Shown: positions 10,830 through 24,618 of the stretch, piece after piece | Position numbering within the stretch: the stretch's first letter is position 1 | Layout: each line of letters opens with the position of its first letter | From: Mercurialis annua | Lineage: Eukaryota > Streptophyta > Magnoliopsida > Malpighiales > Euphorbiaceae | Direction of reading: 5' to 3' | Length of the DNA: 64,000 bases | NCBI RefSeq assembly: GCF_937616625.2 | Contig: NC_065576.1 | Location: 9,922,501-9,986,500 of the forward strand | Notes under the pieces: generated by a model | Told to the model about the DNA's origin: nothing | Database searches by the model: none | The model's input: the letters and a program-made list of their open reading frames with translations, nothing else | Position numbers and translations under genes: made by a program

Positions 10830-11256
10830 TCTCATATCAAGTGAACTTGAAAAGATCGTAACCAATTTATTAACCCTAAACACCAAAATTTCTTCTACAG
10901 GATAAAAATATATCAATTCACCCACAGGTTAGATTTTTAAAACACAGGGCAGAGAGATGTTAGAATCCACAAACAACACAATTATTTAGCTTTCGAATTG
11001 ACAACCACACAAGTATTTCGGTACAAAAATTACAAAGATTTGATTTGTCTGTCCATATGGTACAAATTACACTTTTTATGACTTCAAGTTACAACAATCA
11101 AAACCTTTTGCAAACTATTTACACCTAAATGATCAATAAACTCAATTTGTAAATAAATTTTTTATGTAAAAAAAAAAACACTATACTGGCACAAACTTTT
11201 CTCTCTAAAGATTCAATTAAATGGCCGGAGTAATTCTTACTTTATGAAGAATGTCA
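10830..11256 (-). other. Spacer downstream of CSI1, presumably including its 3' UTR
   Basis: AT-rich and non-coding. The part next to the CSI1 stop codon at 11257 should be its 3' untranslated region. The cleavage site was not identified. Confidence 0.5.
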
Positions 11257-14200
11257 CTAGTTAGACCACTGGAATTCAATTTCCAAATTTCTTGATGGTC
11301 CTGATTTGCTTTCTGGTAATAGAGTATACTCCCCAGCAACTGTTCCTAGCATTACAACTCGATCAATCTGGATCGTTACTTTTCCGAAAGAGCTCTGTTG
11401 TTGGATCAAAAAAGGCAAGGTTAAGCGGCAATTGTCAAAGAAAAATCTCATGCAGAATGGGAACATATATAAAGTTTGATTGGTTAATTTACCTTCCCCA
11501 TCTTGCTCTTATTTTTGCAAGATATATGAAGCTTCTGGCCTTTTGGAGGACTCTCAAAGGACCATGCAAAGCTCTCATCCCATTCTGGATTAGGTCCGGT
11601 TGATAAAACCTGAAAACAAAATGCATTTATGATGTTAACTTTCTTCTTTTATTGAAAAATTAAAATAACTATAACATGAGGCTCATCAGTCATCACAGGT
11701 TCAATTTAACGTTGTGAACACATTATCTAATCAGTTCCCATGCAACAGCCAGTTGCTTCCAAAGGTCTCGGAAAGAAACTGACTTTCTACGTAATATATG
11801 TAAAGATTAATCCTTCAGATAAATATAAGAGAAAAAAAAATGTAGATATGTTGTGGATTTGATCACGGTTATCATTGAGGGCCTATAAAGCCTAACCACC
11901 TTCAACAATCACTAAAAGTGAACTCATAACCGATGAGAAAAACGTGGAAATACAATTTACATGATTATTCAATGCATGATGGCGACCCTCGAATATGATA
12001 GGGTACTATATTCTCAATCAACTGAACTTAAGTTTAAAACAAAACAAGCTGGAATCACAGCTGCATGGAACCCTTTTCGTCCACGTTTGGAAAGAAGTAG
12101 AGGTATTAATTTAAATCCTATTTTACTACTTCCTTCAATATCAGTATGCTCAACTTTCTGCTTACATATTGTAGTCTGGTAAACAGAATCTATAACGGGC
12201 TATAGTTCAGATCATTGGTTGATGGAAATGTTTGTCATGTTGTGTTTGCTTTCAGTCCGTAATCAAGTTCATCTTTTCTTTTTCCAAACACATAAATGAT
12301 GAAACAAGAACCCCTCTTACTAGAAATAAATTCAATTTGAGAGCAAATTCATAGAAGCATCTTACCTTTGTTTGTTTAGGGGGAGTATTGCTAAGTGTAA
12401 GTTTGCAATATACACTTGGATTTCCTACCGACTGCTTCATGTTGTTTCCACGTTTGATGATAACCACCAGTGTTCCAGGTAAACACTGTAATAGAAATTC
12501 AGCCTTCTCCTGGAATCGGGGTGGGCCAGTCTGAATCAGGTATTGCAACAAAGGAATAGCATCGGCTGCAGCAATGGATTGAGCTCTTGAAACTTCAGCT
12601 GGACATGCTGACCAAGCCTGCCTGAGAAGAAAAAGTGCATCTAAGGCAGCTTCTTGAGTTGCTTCTGAGCCGGTCTTGAGTGCTGTTACCAAATGTGGTA
12701 TACTGAGTGTCGCAGGCTCAGTGGCTCTAAGGCGTGGGAAGTTGCTGAAGAGAGAATTAAGAGCTTTTAGATATTCCTCATGCACAGTACCAGTGGCCCA
12801 TAACTCCTTTTCAATAGCAGCTGCAAGCCCAAAGCAGAAATTTACCGGACAATTGAAGATAGCCTCCCAACAAAGGGAGATATAAGGCATTATGCAAAAT
12901 GCACGGAAGTAAAGCTGGATGTTGAACTAACATCAATCAAATCACTGGCTAACCAAGCTACATATCTCAGCTATTCAGATGGTTATATCCTTCAATAATC
13001 TTCAATACCTTATACAACTTAAATTAAGAAAAGGGTAAACACATATGATACTGCATGCATATAGGTAAAGGAAAATGTTGCACTACAAAATTATTTTAAT
13101 AAAAGAGAAAACCTACCATTCATCTTCATGTCTTTAAGAATAAATGGGACACTTTGGCTTGTTAATTTTATTATCTTAATAGTATTTAAATAGATGCGTA
13201 GATTTGTCATATTTAGCATTATAGGTTTATGCTAAAGAGATGTTATCTTATCAATTAATTAAATATACGTTCATTTTTATTTCTGGAATAAAACAAAATA
13301 AACAGGTAAATCTGGTTTGGTTTTTCTAGTTTTAAGTTCAATCTGTTTTCAGTTTTAACAAACTATAAAATTCAGAAATTTTGCATATTCTAAAGGAGTT
13401 GGCTACTTGAGCGTGAATATGGAAAAACTTACCAGTAATAGCTCTGACTGTTTCACTGGAAGCATACTCCTGAATGGTGTGATTGGAGAAGAGAAGTTTA
13501 ATAAACATTGCAGCCTGAACAGATGTCTCTAAATCGCCTGAACCAATCAGATCTAATACAACCTGAACACCACCAGCCTCAGCAACTGCTCTTTTGTTAG
13601 ATCGGCTGCACATAACAAGGTTCTGCAAAGCACATACCGCCACGACTTTCATTTCTTCTGTAGGCTGCTCTTCAAGCACATTGACTAGTGCACGACAAGC
13701 TGAAACTGCATCCGCACTTCGAGCCAAGCTCTCATTCTGAAATAGATCTCCAAGAGCCAAAGTTGCCAGTAGCCTTGCCTGTTGTGCTTGAGTTTGTGGA
13801 TCCAAGAGGTACTGGGATAAGGGCAAGATTGCAGCTTTAGTAACTTTCGAATCTCTGATTTTCACGTTGTTGAGTAAGACTTCCAGCAGCCTTGCAGCTG
13901 TTTCCTCACACTGATGACATCTGAGAAGTTCCAAAAGAGCTTCTATAGCACCACTTTCAGCCATTGCTTCAGCACTAGTTCCATCATCACTTTCTAACAC
14001 CAAAAGGGCATTCAGAGCACCAACCACAGTGCTTTCTGAGCCAGAACGGAGCAACTTTACCAACACAGCAACAGGCACTTCCAAATAAAACTGAGAACTA
14101 AACTGCAAAATGCTAGCTAATACAGAAGCAGCTGACTCCCACAAGACATGGGGAAGAGATGAATCAGCTTGTAATACCACCTTGGATAGCTCAGTGACAC

Positions 14201-17200
14201 CTCCTTCCTTTGCGATCTCATTGGGCCATGTTAGTGCAATGCTAACAAGGGCCTTGACAGCTCTCTGCTGCAAGATGTGTGTGCCAGAACCAAGAGCTCG
14301 TACGAGGGGACCAATAACCTGCTCTGTCACTGGATCCTTCTGAAGATGTTCTACCAGGAGCAGATGAGATAGAAGCTCAGCAGCTAACTGCTGGACTGCT
14401 GGGGCTGCGGAATCAAGCAAGGGAATGAGTGGATCAATCACCTGGCGAGAGCTTAGGGTGTAGTCAGAACGACATTGTGGATGCTCCAGAATGTTAACTA
14501 GAACTTGTAAGGCACTATGCAACCCATCAGGCCCAAATTCTGGTCTTGTTAGCAGCAAGAAAAGGGGTTCAACAACTTTTGCAGCAGACGGTCCCTTAGC
14601 AATGCTAGCGTTATTGGTCAATATTCTAAGCAACTCTGCAAATGAAGCACAGAGAAAATCTGGCGCTTCATGCAGAATATCAAGTATGCTTTCAATTACT
14701 CCAGCTTTTACCATTTCCATTTTACAAGCAGGTCTGTCTTTCCCCAACTTCACTAGTGCTCTGGAAATAGCCTCATGAAGCATGTAATTCCTACCATAGA
14801 GAAGGCCAACAAGAGGAATAACTGCACCATGTGCAGCAACTAATTCTGCCAGTTGTTCATCATCAACAAGTTTGTCAAGTGCGCGAACAACTGAATGCTG
14901 AGCAGGACTGAACTCGGTAACAAGGAGAGAAACCAGAGGCTCAACACAGCGTGCTGCAGCCATTGTGGACCTGATTCGTGTATTTCCAAAAAGGACACCG
15001 CATAACTCTGCAGCATCGCCTTTCAGCTCTACTGAACAATTAGAGGAGAGGATCCGGCAAAGCACATCAACTGCATTCATCTCAACGTCTGCAACTGCCA
15101 GAGCTCTTGATGGGTTTTCGCTCAATAACCTGACCAATGCAGCAATTGCAGCATGCTGTTCTTTCTCCATACCAGTATTAAGGATCTCCACCAAGGGTTG
15201 GACAGCTTGCCTGGAAGACTCCGCATTTCTGATGTGGTCAGCAGAAAATAGGCTTTCCAATGCTTTAGCAGCACTGTACCTTGCACCTCTTCCACCTAAA
15301 CGTAAGACTGCTACAAGTTGACTGACAGCACCAAATGCAGATTCATGCCTCCTAATTTCAGCACTGCTAAAGAGAATCCCTAATAGATCAGTTGCAGCTT
15401 CCTCAGTTGCATCTTGGGGACCAAGTGAAAGATACTTAGTCAGCGCTTCCAAAGCACCTGATTCCACCATTACAATCTTATTTGATGGACAGTCTTTTGC
15501 AAGCTGAGTCAGAAGACCTAGAGCTAGAAAAGGTGCCCCAGGGCGATCCGGAATTGGTTTGAGCAGATCTACAAGGGCAGGTACGGCTTTTCGAGAAGTA
15601 GCTCCAATCCTTATGTCCTCAACTCTGAACAATCTCTCAAGAGCAACTTGGTCTGGATAATGCACCAAAGCAAACTCCTCTGATAATTCCAGGAGGTCAG
15701 CTATATCAACATCAGCACAGCCAAGTAAAGAGATAAGACCACCTGCTGCCCCTGAATTGGCAACAGACAAAAGAGTACCCCTACTACCATTACACACAAG
15801 ACTTGTAATTGCTTGAGCAGCAAAATATCTGTTAGCAGACTCCTCTGACTTCAACATATTTGCAAGAACTGGTATAGACTTCATGGTTGCATTTGCACGT
15901 ATGATGTCTCTATCTTGAAACAGTATCGCTAGCAATAAAGCACAAATCCATATGCTGTTATCCTCAATAAATTCATTCTGCACATAATACATGATTGGAT
16001 TAACACAATAAAGAGTGTAGACAGAATCTCACTGCAGCAAAATTGTTATATGTAACAAGAGATAACTGTTAGTGTTAGAGCCTTCTTATGTTTGCACGAC
16101 CAGATCATACAAAGATGATCCACATCGAGTTGTTTTCAGAAAAATGATGCCTAACAAGAACATGGAGTTATTTCACTTCGATAAATAAATACGAGATGAA
16201 GTTGATACCTGACTATATTGCATATAACAATGTGAGATTCTCTCTGTGAGAACCTCAACAGCTCCAGCATCCATTATCACGGTTTTGCTTTTTTCATCAT
16301 GACAGGCAAGGACAGCGAGTAGCCATATGGCTAAGTTACAACCGTAAACAACTTCCGTTCCTGCATTAGAGTCACCATTTCCAGATTCTTCCCTAACATG
16401 CCTTGAGATACTTATAGCCTCCTTTACATCATCACCCTGAGTACCCAAAGAAGTCTCAGCAAAATTAAGCATTCCAACAAGTGACTGAATTATATGGGCA
16501 CATGTATTTGATTGATTAAGATCTTCCACCACTCTCTGGTGGCTAACTTTCGCAGCACAAATAAGAAGCGCAGCTCCCCCAATTTTGACCCTTGGGTTTG
16601 TGGAACTGATTACCCTTCTAGCAACTGAATGTATACATCCAGAGGCATTAGCAACTGCATCGCCCAAGACAACAGGCTGATCTCGGCAAAGTCGAGACAA
16701 AATTTCAATAGCCTTATCCTGCAACAAAGGTGACGCATCTGCAATAGACAAAACTATTGGGTTTATACTTTTTGGGAATTCCGCTAGAACTGCCCATGCA
16801 GGTTTAACATGCTCACTGGCCCCTTCAGACCTTGACAAAATAGAAAGAGCATCTAGTGCCTCTGATGTGGCAATAGATATGCCATTACCAGATTCTAAAA
16901 ATGAAACTAATGAAAGGACTGTTCCAGCTCCATTAACACAATCAGTTACAGCAATATCAATTTTTCGGGAACGAAGCAGACGAGCAATTGCTGCTGCCGC
17001 ATGAGTTTTTCCAGAAACTGTCCCCTCACGCAAAACCCTGGTTGCAGGCAGTATAATTTCTTGAGGAATTGCTCTCTCTGAAGCTTCACTATCTAACATG
17101 AGATTTGCCAGAGCGCATATTGCTTGCTCTGAAACTTCCAGAGCTGAAGATCTAGCAAGCATCACTAAAGGAGACAATGCATCTCGAGCAACAGCCGCCA

Positions 17201-20200
17201 CATCTCGGTTCTCTTTAATTGAAAGAAAAATGGAAGCAAGGCAGCGAGATGATTCTACCAAGATTTTTTCAGATTCAACGTTCAGCAACTTCATCACTGA
17301 CCAAAGAGTTTTAACAGCAATACTACTTTCACGCATGTCCTTCCTGACTTCAAAAATACCAGCCAAAGCTGAGGCAGACTTGGCTTGTGTCTCTTCTTTA
17401 GTAGAGCTCAATATCTTAATCATTATCTCGATTGCATCATTTGAAGCACTGCCTTCCCGTAATATATCGCTCAAGGGAACCACAGAAAGCATACTTCTTA
17501 ATGCATCCAAAACATACACTTTGGATTCAGGCAGATCACTGGTCAACAATGCAGTGAGCTGGCTGATAGTTGCCGTATCAGATTTATGGATTAAATGATT
17601 TAAAGTCTTGGCTGCAATTTCTTTCCCATTTGCACTTCCATTTTTAAGTAGCCATAATAATGCAGGAACGGCATCAGCACTTTCAACGCATGCACGTATA
17701 TCTTCACTGTGGTTGCATAGGTTTCTAAGGATTGTGGCAGAATCTTCTTTGGCTTTGGCAGAACCAGTTTCGAGAATTTGAACCAGTGGAGGAATACCAC
17801 CAGCAGCGGTGATGGCCCATTTACTTTCATCATTTTCGTTAGATAGAAGGCAAAGCAATGCAACTGCACATTCTTGCTGTTGTTCTGATGAAAGCCCGAG
17901 AAGAGATATTAACAATTGAACTCCTTCACGACCTTGGAGTGCACGCCACAAGCTACCTTCATTGTTGCAAAGTGTAAGAAGAGCTCTTACAAGCTCATCC
18001 TGAACTTCATTAGTGGCCATTGTGATCAAACCAACAAGCAACCGTTTTGCATCTGAGTTCACTAATTTAACTGAAAGTACGGCATTCCCATATAAACTGG
18101 CTAATGCTTCAATAGTACGCTCCTGCACAAGAAATGGTAAGCGAGGCTTGAACTGCTGAACCAAAGTCTGCTCAATAGACACAGGTTCTGATGCCCTAGT
18201 GAATTCAGCTTTGCTATCATAGATCATCAGCGCTGAAGCTAAAGCCCCTAAAGTATCAGCAGTCTGGACAGGTGAAGAGCACGATTCAAGGCTTTGACCA
18301 AGGCTAGAGATTACGTATGATAAACCACCAGAAATGTTTGCGAGAGCACACATGGCATTCTCCTGTAATGCTTGGGCATACTCACCCTGCATGAACTCTT
18401 TTGAGGGAGCTATTGTAGCATTTATTAAAACAGGAATGCCATTATGATTTGCTATCTCTCGTCTTGCTTCTTTACACTGTGCAGAAAGAGACTTAAGAGC
18501 ACCTGCTGCTTCTGCTCTTACGGGGGCTTCATTACCAGATCCTATTAGCTTGAGCAGTTGTTTGGTAGCTTCAGCAGCCAGTACTTTAGAGCAAATAGAT
18601 GCATCTTCCATCATCATACATGCAAGAAGAAAGCAGACATTAGCTTGAGTGTCGGACTGTCCCGTTGTGAGCAGCTTAACAAGTATATCCACCCCTCCAG
18701 CTTGTATCGTTGAAGACCAAAATCCCTCAGTGCTACTAGAGAGGTTTTTTAGTGCTCCAGTTAATAAGTTATCAACCAAATTGCCACTCTTGAGCCCATT
18801 TCGGAGCAACTCCCAGAGAACTGGCACAACTTCTTCAGTGGAAAATATTTTTGACCCAACATGATCTCTAGCTCCTCCTTGAGAGACAGCAAATATTGTC
18901 TTTGCCGCTGCAATTTGACCATCTGCAGAGTTAGATTTTAGGAGTCCAAGTAAAGGTGGAATGCATCCTCCAAGCAAGACTTTTACTCTCAGCTCATTCT
19001 CCTTACAGAGAGAGCCTAAAACAGTAGCAGCCTGTATCTTCACCCCAAGAGATCCCGATCGAAGAAGAGAAACAAGCACTGGAACAGCTTGAGAGTGAGA
19101 TCCAACAGCACTGAAGGCATTTTCCCTCGTTTCAATAAGATCTAGCAACTGCCTTAAGGAATACTCTTTCTCTTGTACGGATGAGGAACTCTGCCGCAGC
19201 TGTTCAATGCATTGTGCAACACTTGCTAATGTCCCATCTGGATCCTCCATGCTACTACTACGATCTCTGTTTCATCATTCAAAAGCATAAGAAAACTACA
19301 TGAGAACTGCCATTTATTTCATTTCTTACAAGACATTTCCTCCTAGTTTGTCTTGTGATGAGGAAAATAGCAACAAAGAACAAACAAACTCCAAAAAGAA
19401 AAGTTTAAAGACATCTTCTCTCTTTGAAAAGAGTAAAGAAACATAAACAATGAAAAGAAAATAGTTCAATAGTACATTTATTCTTCAACAGAGATGCACT
19501 GTAATTGTAAGCAAACCTCTGGAAATGTTACTTTACAGCCATATTATTACTTTGCGAATTTCTATGATATTCTTTGGGTATAACAATTTATGCAATCAAA
19601 ATCATTCTAGATTCAGACGCTAAAGATAATTCAGAAACAGATAAAATCCTAGAATTTCAAATAAAACTAATAGTTATAAGACTAGAAAGAAAAGAAAAAA
19701 AAATGAACGACATGGAAGCAGTTCATGAGAAAAAAATGCATCAGTTATTGATAAACCCGCCTTAAGCACAGGTACCGGATAAAATAACATGTGCTGATAG
19801 CATCAGTATAATAAGCAGCCTGTAATTGCTAAAGTAATAGGATTTTGACGTTGCATCAGTAACATCCAAACTCACCTCAAACCCATCTTTATAGCTGAAT
19901 GTGGTGTTGGGGGCTCCAAATCTTGAAATTTTGCATCCCCATTTTTTTCCTGCAATAATAACAGAAGAGAACGTCAAGCGTAGAAATTAAAACATCATAC
20001 TGTCAATGTAACAGTTTCAGAAGATCTGCCAGCATTTTTGAAAAAGTTCACTAATTTGAACATGAAGTTACTTAAGAAGTCCATTGACAAGGATAAGAAA
20101 CTTCCTCACTCATCGTACCCTTTAGAGAGAGCACAAAGAAGCATGAAGATAGGAGATTTCTTTAAACCATATCGTAAATCCTCAGGAATGAAGATGCAAC

Positions 20201-20532
20201 ACTAAGTCAGAATCAGAAGCACCACAGATTCGAGCGAACTTTGTTTGAAAGAACTGAATTCTTCAAATTACATCATTTGTTTTTTCAAGTTGAAAAGAAG
20301 CAAAGTGTAGCCAATATGAATTAAATTGTTTGGTTGTTGGAGTAATTAAAAGCAGTCATTAGTAGGAAAGAATGAGGACAATGGATCTAACATCTTCTAC
20401 ACATAATTCTATAAAACAAATCATCAAAATGAACACATAATAAATTAGATAATTCAGAAGAATTACCATGTCAGTAGTAGCAAGAGTACTGCCATTAGTG
20501 CCAGCATATCTCCAAGCTAGTGTAGCTGCCAT
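11257..20532 (-). CDS. CSI1: CELLULOSE SYNTHASE INTERACTIVE 1 (CSI1/POM2), complete, seven exons
   Basis: Minus-strand exons are 20532-20467, 19949-19876, 19266-16209, 15977-13433, 12820-12366, 11609-11493 and 11394-11257. Every junction is GT-AG and the phases join to 6453 bases, or 2150 residues, the length of Arabidopsis CSI1. The two small first exons encode [15 protein letters not shown] and then [14 protein letters not shown], running into the conserved [19 protein letters not shown]. Almost the whole protein to about residue 1990 is armadillo-type alpha-helical repeats (for example [19 protein letters not shown]). The last 130 or so residues are a C2 domain ([32 protein letters not shown]). 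In the family, CSI1 bridges plasma-membrane cellulose synthase complexes to cortical microtubules and guides cellulose deposition. No frameshift or stop was found. The paralogue CSI3 is less likely given the N-terminal match. Confidence 0.96.
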
Positions 20533-20970
20533 CTTTTTTTAACTTCACTTCAAGATTCACAATTAAGTTGAAGATTGAGAATGAATTAAAATGAAAAATT
20601 TGACACTCCCCCTCCCTCTCCACTCCAGATCTACCTTGCACACTGTCAAAACATCAAATTCCCCTGCAAAATCTCACGCCAGATCAGATTAGCAGTCACT
20701 TCAAAGCAAGAACAGCTGCAATTCAATGCTAGCTCACATTTGCAAAAACGGTGTCGTTTTATGAGTAATTAAACTTTACTAGAATGAATCTAACAAATGA
20801 AAAAACAATTTTGAAAAGAAGAAATCAGTGATGAAATGCGAAAAAAGAAACAGAGAGGGTGTTTGGTTACCTGGAAAAAGAAGAATGAGAATGGGAAAGG
20901 GGAGAGAGAAGTTAGAGAGAGAAAGTAATCGAGAGAAGAGAAGCTAGATTACAGACATTCATAGATATAT
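20533..20970 (-). promoter_or_regulatory. CSI1 5' untranslated region with a leader intron, and core promoter
   Basis: On the minus strand a CT-rich leader (about 20955-20871) ends at a donor CCAG|GTAACC (GT at 20870-20869). A matching acceptor TTTTGCAG ends at 20664, and the second leader exon runs to the ATG at 20532. A TATA-like TATATCTAT lies at 20969-20961. CT-rich leaders and leader introns are common in highly expressed plant genes. The transcription start is inferred. Confidence 0.6.
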
Positions 20971-22394
20971 TACACACATCTAATTTATTGTCTGTTTTTT
21001 TTTACTGAGTAACGTAATTTTGTGATTCTATAACTAGATCAAATTATTACAAATATCTTAAACATCATTTTCAATTATTATTTATTTAAATATAAACTAG
21101 CTCATTATAAAAGTAATTTAAAACATTAAATATTTTATTTTATCAATTAGACTATTCTTTTGATATAGTTTCTTAATCTATAAAATTTACGGATTCAATT
21201 AAAAATTACTATCGAATAAAAAATTCTTATTGAACTCATAAATATTACTTTAAAATTTAAATATGTTTAGTTTGATGGAAGCAGTTTCCGTCACTGCTGA
21301 GCTAGGAAGCAGGGACACGAACACAGAAAAGTTGGACACTTGAATATGAATACGGTAAAACGGTGTTATTTTATGATATTTTATGTAAAGTTAAACGTTA
21401 ATTGTTTGAAACGTTTTCCAAATGGAGCATGTTGATTGAACAAAGTATTTGTGTATCTGCCCGTTGAGTGTTAAGTGATTTTTTTTTTATTGTACAACCA
21501 AATAATAATAATAATAACAATAATAACAATAACAATAATCTAGCCAGCATGGAAGGACAAAGTGTATCCACCGACAGCCTCCCAAGCCTAAAGATCTAAT
21601 CCGGCGCAGCATTTAATTTTAATTTTAATTATACTAAAGCAAAGGCAGAATCCATAACGGGATTCCTCAACGTTTTTGGTTTTGTAATTTAGTCCTCAAA
21701 CTTTTACTTTCGTTAATTGCAACCCTAAACTTCTAATTTTGTCATGTCTGAATCCGTGACGAACAAAAGTTAGGAGCATGCATTACAAATATTTAACTAG
21801 GCTACTATCACAACTTAGATCCATCCACTTTAGTTTTTATTCAATTGACTTCCTTAACTTTAATTTTCATACTTCCTCGTCTTAAAATTATAATTTCACT
21901 TGCCATTTCATCCGTCCCACATAATTGCGACTTCCTTGACTTTAACTTTACGACTTTATTATTAATCTCGGTTTCATACCAAAAAAAAACTTTACGACTT
22001 TATTATTATAAGAAATACACAACATAAATTATTTTGTGAAATTTTACTAATGGAAATTAAAAGAGTGCATTACATACATATAACTCTGTTAAATTATAAA
22101 ATTAAATTATTATTGCTGTTATAAGTAAATTCTTGAGTTTTAGTTATTCAATTGCTTCATTTTTATAATTTATTATGTATTTGACAAAATTTTAAATGCA
22201 AATTACCCTACTAAATAATTAAAAATTAATTATAAAAATATGTAGTTTGCTTAAATTTAGTAATCCATAATTTAACCACATAAAATAAATCTAAATCGCT
22301 TAATATAACATCACTTAATGAGTCATCTATTTAAGGAAATGATTAAAATTTATTATATTACCTAATATTTTAAACATGCCAAACATTGTTGGGT
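20971..22394. other. Intergenic spacer upstream of CSI1
   Basis: AT-rich and without credible genes. A simple repeat of AAT/AAC units lies at about 21503-21538. Short retro- or MITE-like fragments may be present near 21650-21800, but no termini could be paired. Confidence 0.5.
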
Positions 22395-22741
22395 GGGTCA
22401 GTTCTAGTCAAATATTTTAAATATATCAATTTTAGAAATTTTTTAATAAGTACATTTCAATATTTAACCAATCACTCACTCTTTTTTAAAAAATATCAAA
22501 ATTAGGACATTATTTCAATTTTTAATAAGTACATTTCATATTTATTTAATTCTAATAATCTAACTTTTTTTATTTGAGTATCAAAATTAGGACATAATTC
22601 ATGAAATGCTCATAACTAAAACAAATTAAAAAATGATAATTTTTTGAAAAAAAACATAAGTAATTAACTAAAATTGAAATGTACTCGTTGAAAATTGGTT
22701 AAAATCGGTGTTTTTGAAAGATTTGGTAAGAATTAACCTCA
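22395..22741. mobile_element. MITE-like element, degenerate
   Basis: The left end GGTCAGTTCTAGTCAAATAT is the imperfect complement of the right end (GGTTAATTCTTACCAAATCT read inward). Both arms continue to a shared AAGTACATTTCAAT/GAGTACATTTCAAT about 60 bp in. No target duplication was found. Confidence 0.55.
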
Positions 22742-22801
22742 CCAAAAAGGTTTCGTATATTTAAGACATCAAGCCTATTATTAAATGTTGCTTTTTAAAT
22801 A

Positions 22802-23094
22802 GGCTTAATTGCATAAAAAATTATCAACTTTCGCGTATTTTTAGTATTTAACATAATTTGTTTCTTGGCATAAAAAATCACCTATTTTAATTTTTCGCAT
22901 ATTTGTCCACGGGATGTGAAATGGCGCCGTTTTGAACGTAAAATGGCGCCGTTTTGCGCTTAATTTTTCAAAGGAAACGGTTATGTGGACGGATATGTCA
23001 AAAAATGAAAGTTGATGATTATTTATGCCAAAAAAAAAATTATGTTAAGTACCAAAAACACGCGAAAGTTTGTGATTTTTGGTGCAATTAAACC
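22802..23094. mobile_element. MULE-type MITE, family 1, copy 1
   Basis: The 293-bp element has terminal inverted repeats starting GGCTTAATTGC and ending GCAATTAAACC. Subterminal arms include CAACTTTCGCG and CGCGAAAGTTTGTG. A perfect 9-bp duplication TTTTAAATA flanks it (22793-22801 and 23095-23103). ATGGCGCCGTTTTG occurs twice in the middle. Other copies are at 33109-33395 and 33897-34150. Confidence 0.88.
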
Positions 23095-23103
23095 TTTTAA
23101 ATA

Positions 23104-23842
23104 TGATATTATTCAATGACATGGTAAAATTTAATTGAATTTGTTGATGAATGACAGAATAAATAAAATTTATCTATTTTTTTAGAACCCGTTTATTAAA
23201 TTCAAAATTATAGTCATGTTTTTTTTATTCATTTAAGCCTTATAACCTTTTACTAATTAGTGTAAAATAATAAAAATATAAGTAAAATTAATTTTGACAG
23301 CTCTACCAATATAGATTTTTCTTTTAAATTCAAACCTTCTTATCTGATGCAACTGTATTAAAAAAAAAAAAAAAACCAACCTGATTCTAGCCGAGTAAAC
23401 TAGAAAACAATAGAAACAAATTAAATTATAACACCAATCTATCTCAATCTTAGTTGGCAGAGACATTCACTTGTTTTTTTTTGTTAAAAAAATTTAGCAG
23501 CATAGTGGGCCAGAAAGATACACCTAAATAAGGGTGAATTTGTAATTCGATTTCTAATAATCTCTATTTCTTTATTATACAATAATCTGTTATACTAACT
23601 AAAACAACGGACAAAGGTCCAAATTCCCACCTAAATTTTATATAAAAGATTAAAAGATATAAAACTTGCTGATTATTTATAAAAAGAGTTAAATTTGTTA
23701 TTTATGGATTATAAAAGAATAATTTGCAAAAAAAAAACTCAATATTTTAACTTATTGGTTATGAATATCACTTTTGAAAATTTATTTCTCTATCCTTTTT
23801 AGTTGTTGTAGACATCTATTTTTCGGACAGATAAAAAGTGAT
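23104..23842. other. AT-rich spacer
   Basis: No gene, RNA gene or element with paired termini was seen. Poly-A/poly-T runs are frequent. Confidence 0.5.
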
Positions 23843-24615
23843 CATTACTAGAAAACAGTCAATTAGCGATAGATTTCCGTCGCAAAAAGTATTATTTTTA
23901 TCAAAAAAAATATTAATTAAAAAAAATATTAATTAAAAAAATTATTTATTAAAAGTAATTATTTATTAAAAATAATTATTTATTATTATTTATTAAAAAA
24001 TTATTATATTAGAATGCGGGAGTAAAGTGTAAAAGTAATAATTTGTTGTTTTTATTTACAATAATTATTAAAAAAATTATTAAATATTTCTTTAAAAATA
24101 ATTAGTATGAAAAATAATTATTTTATAATACGGAGGTAAATTATGGGAGTAACTTTTTGTTACTTTCAGTTATATTTAAATATAATTTGAATAGATATAT
24201 AATAAAAAAATTAGTTGGTTAAAATGGAGTTACGCGCGGGATAACTACAGGGTTAAAGAGCATTTGGTGGGAGCAATGAAAGGATGGGTGACCTACTGGA
24301 AAGTTACAAATTTGCGAAAATTGTGGGTGAGTGACACTGTGTGGTGTATAGCGGGCGGATGGGTGACGGTGGGTGGCCAATTAAATAATATTTTATTTTA
24401 CAATTTTAATTAAAAATTAAATTATTTTTTTATATTGTTATTTTTCAAAATTAATCCGTCGCTAAAATTTATCACTAATTTTTTTTAAATCTATCGGGAA
24501 TTTTTATATATTGTCACTATAAAATTTTGCGACCAGAAATTTAGCGACGGACAATATCGCTAAGCTTGTTTAGCGACAGAATTTACCATCGCTAAATGGC
24601 TGTTTTCTAGTAGTA
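23843..24615. mobile_element. CACTA-type non-autonomous element
   Basis: The left end CATTACTAGAAAACAG and the right end CTGTTTTCTAGTAGTA are inverted repeats, each one base away from the canonical CACTACTAG terminus. Subterminal repeats of TTAGCGACGG / CCGTCGCTAA type occur at both ends, as in CACTA elements. A 3-bp duplication GAT flanks it (23840-23842 and 24616-24618). It encodes no transposase. Confidence 0.75.
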
Positions 24616-24618
24616 GAT

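Noticed and set aside
14110..18864. Plus-strand ORFs inside CSI1
   Set aside because: Shadows of the strongly supported minus-strand CSI1 exons.
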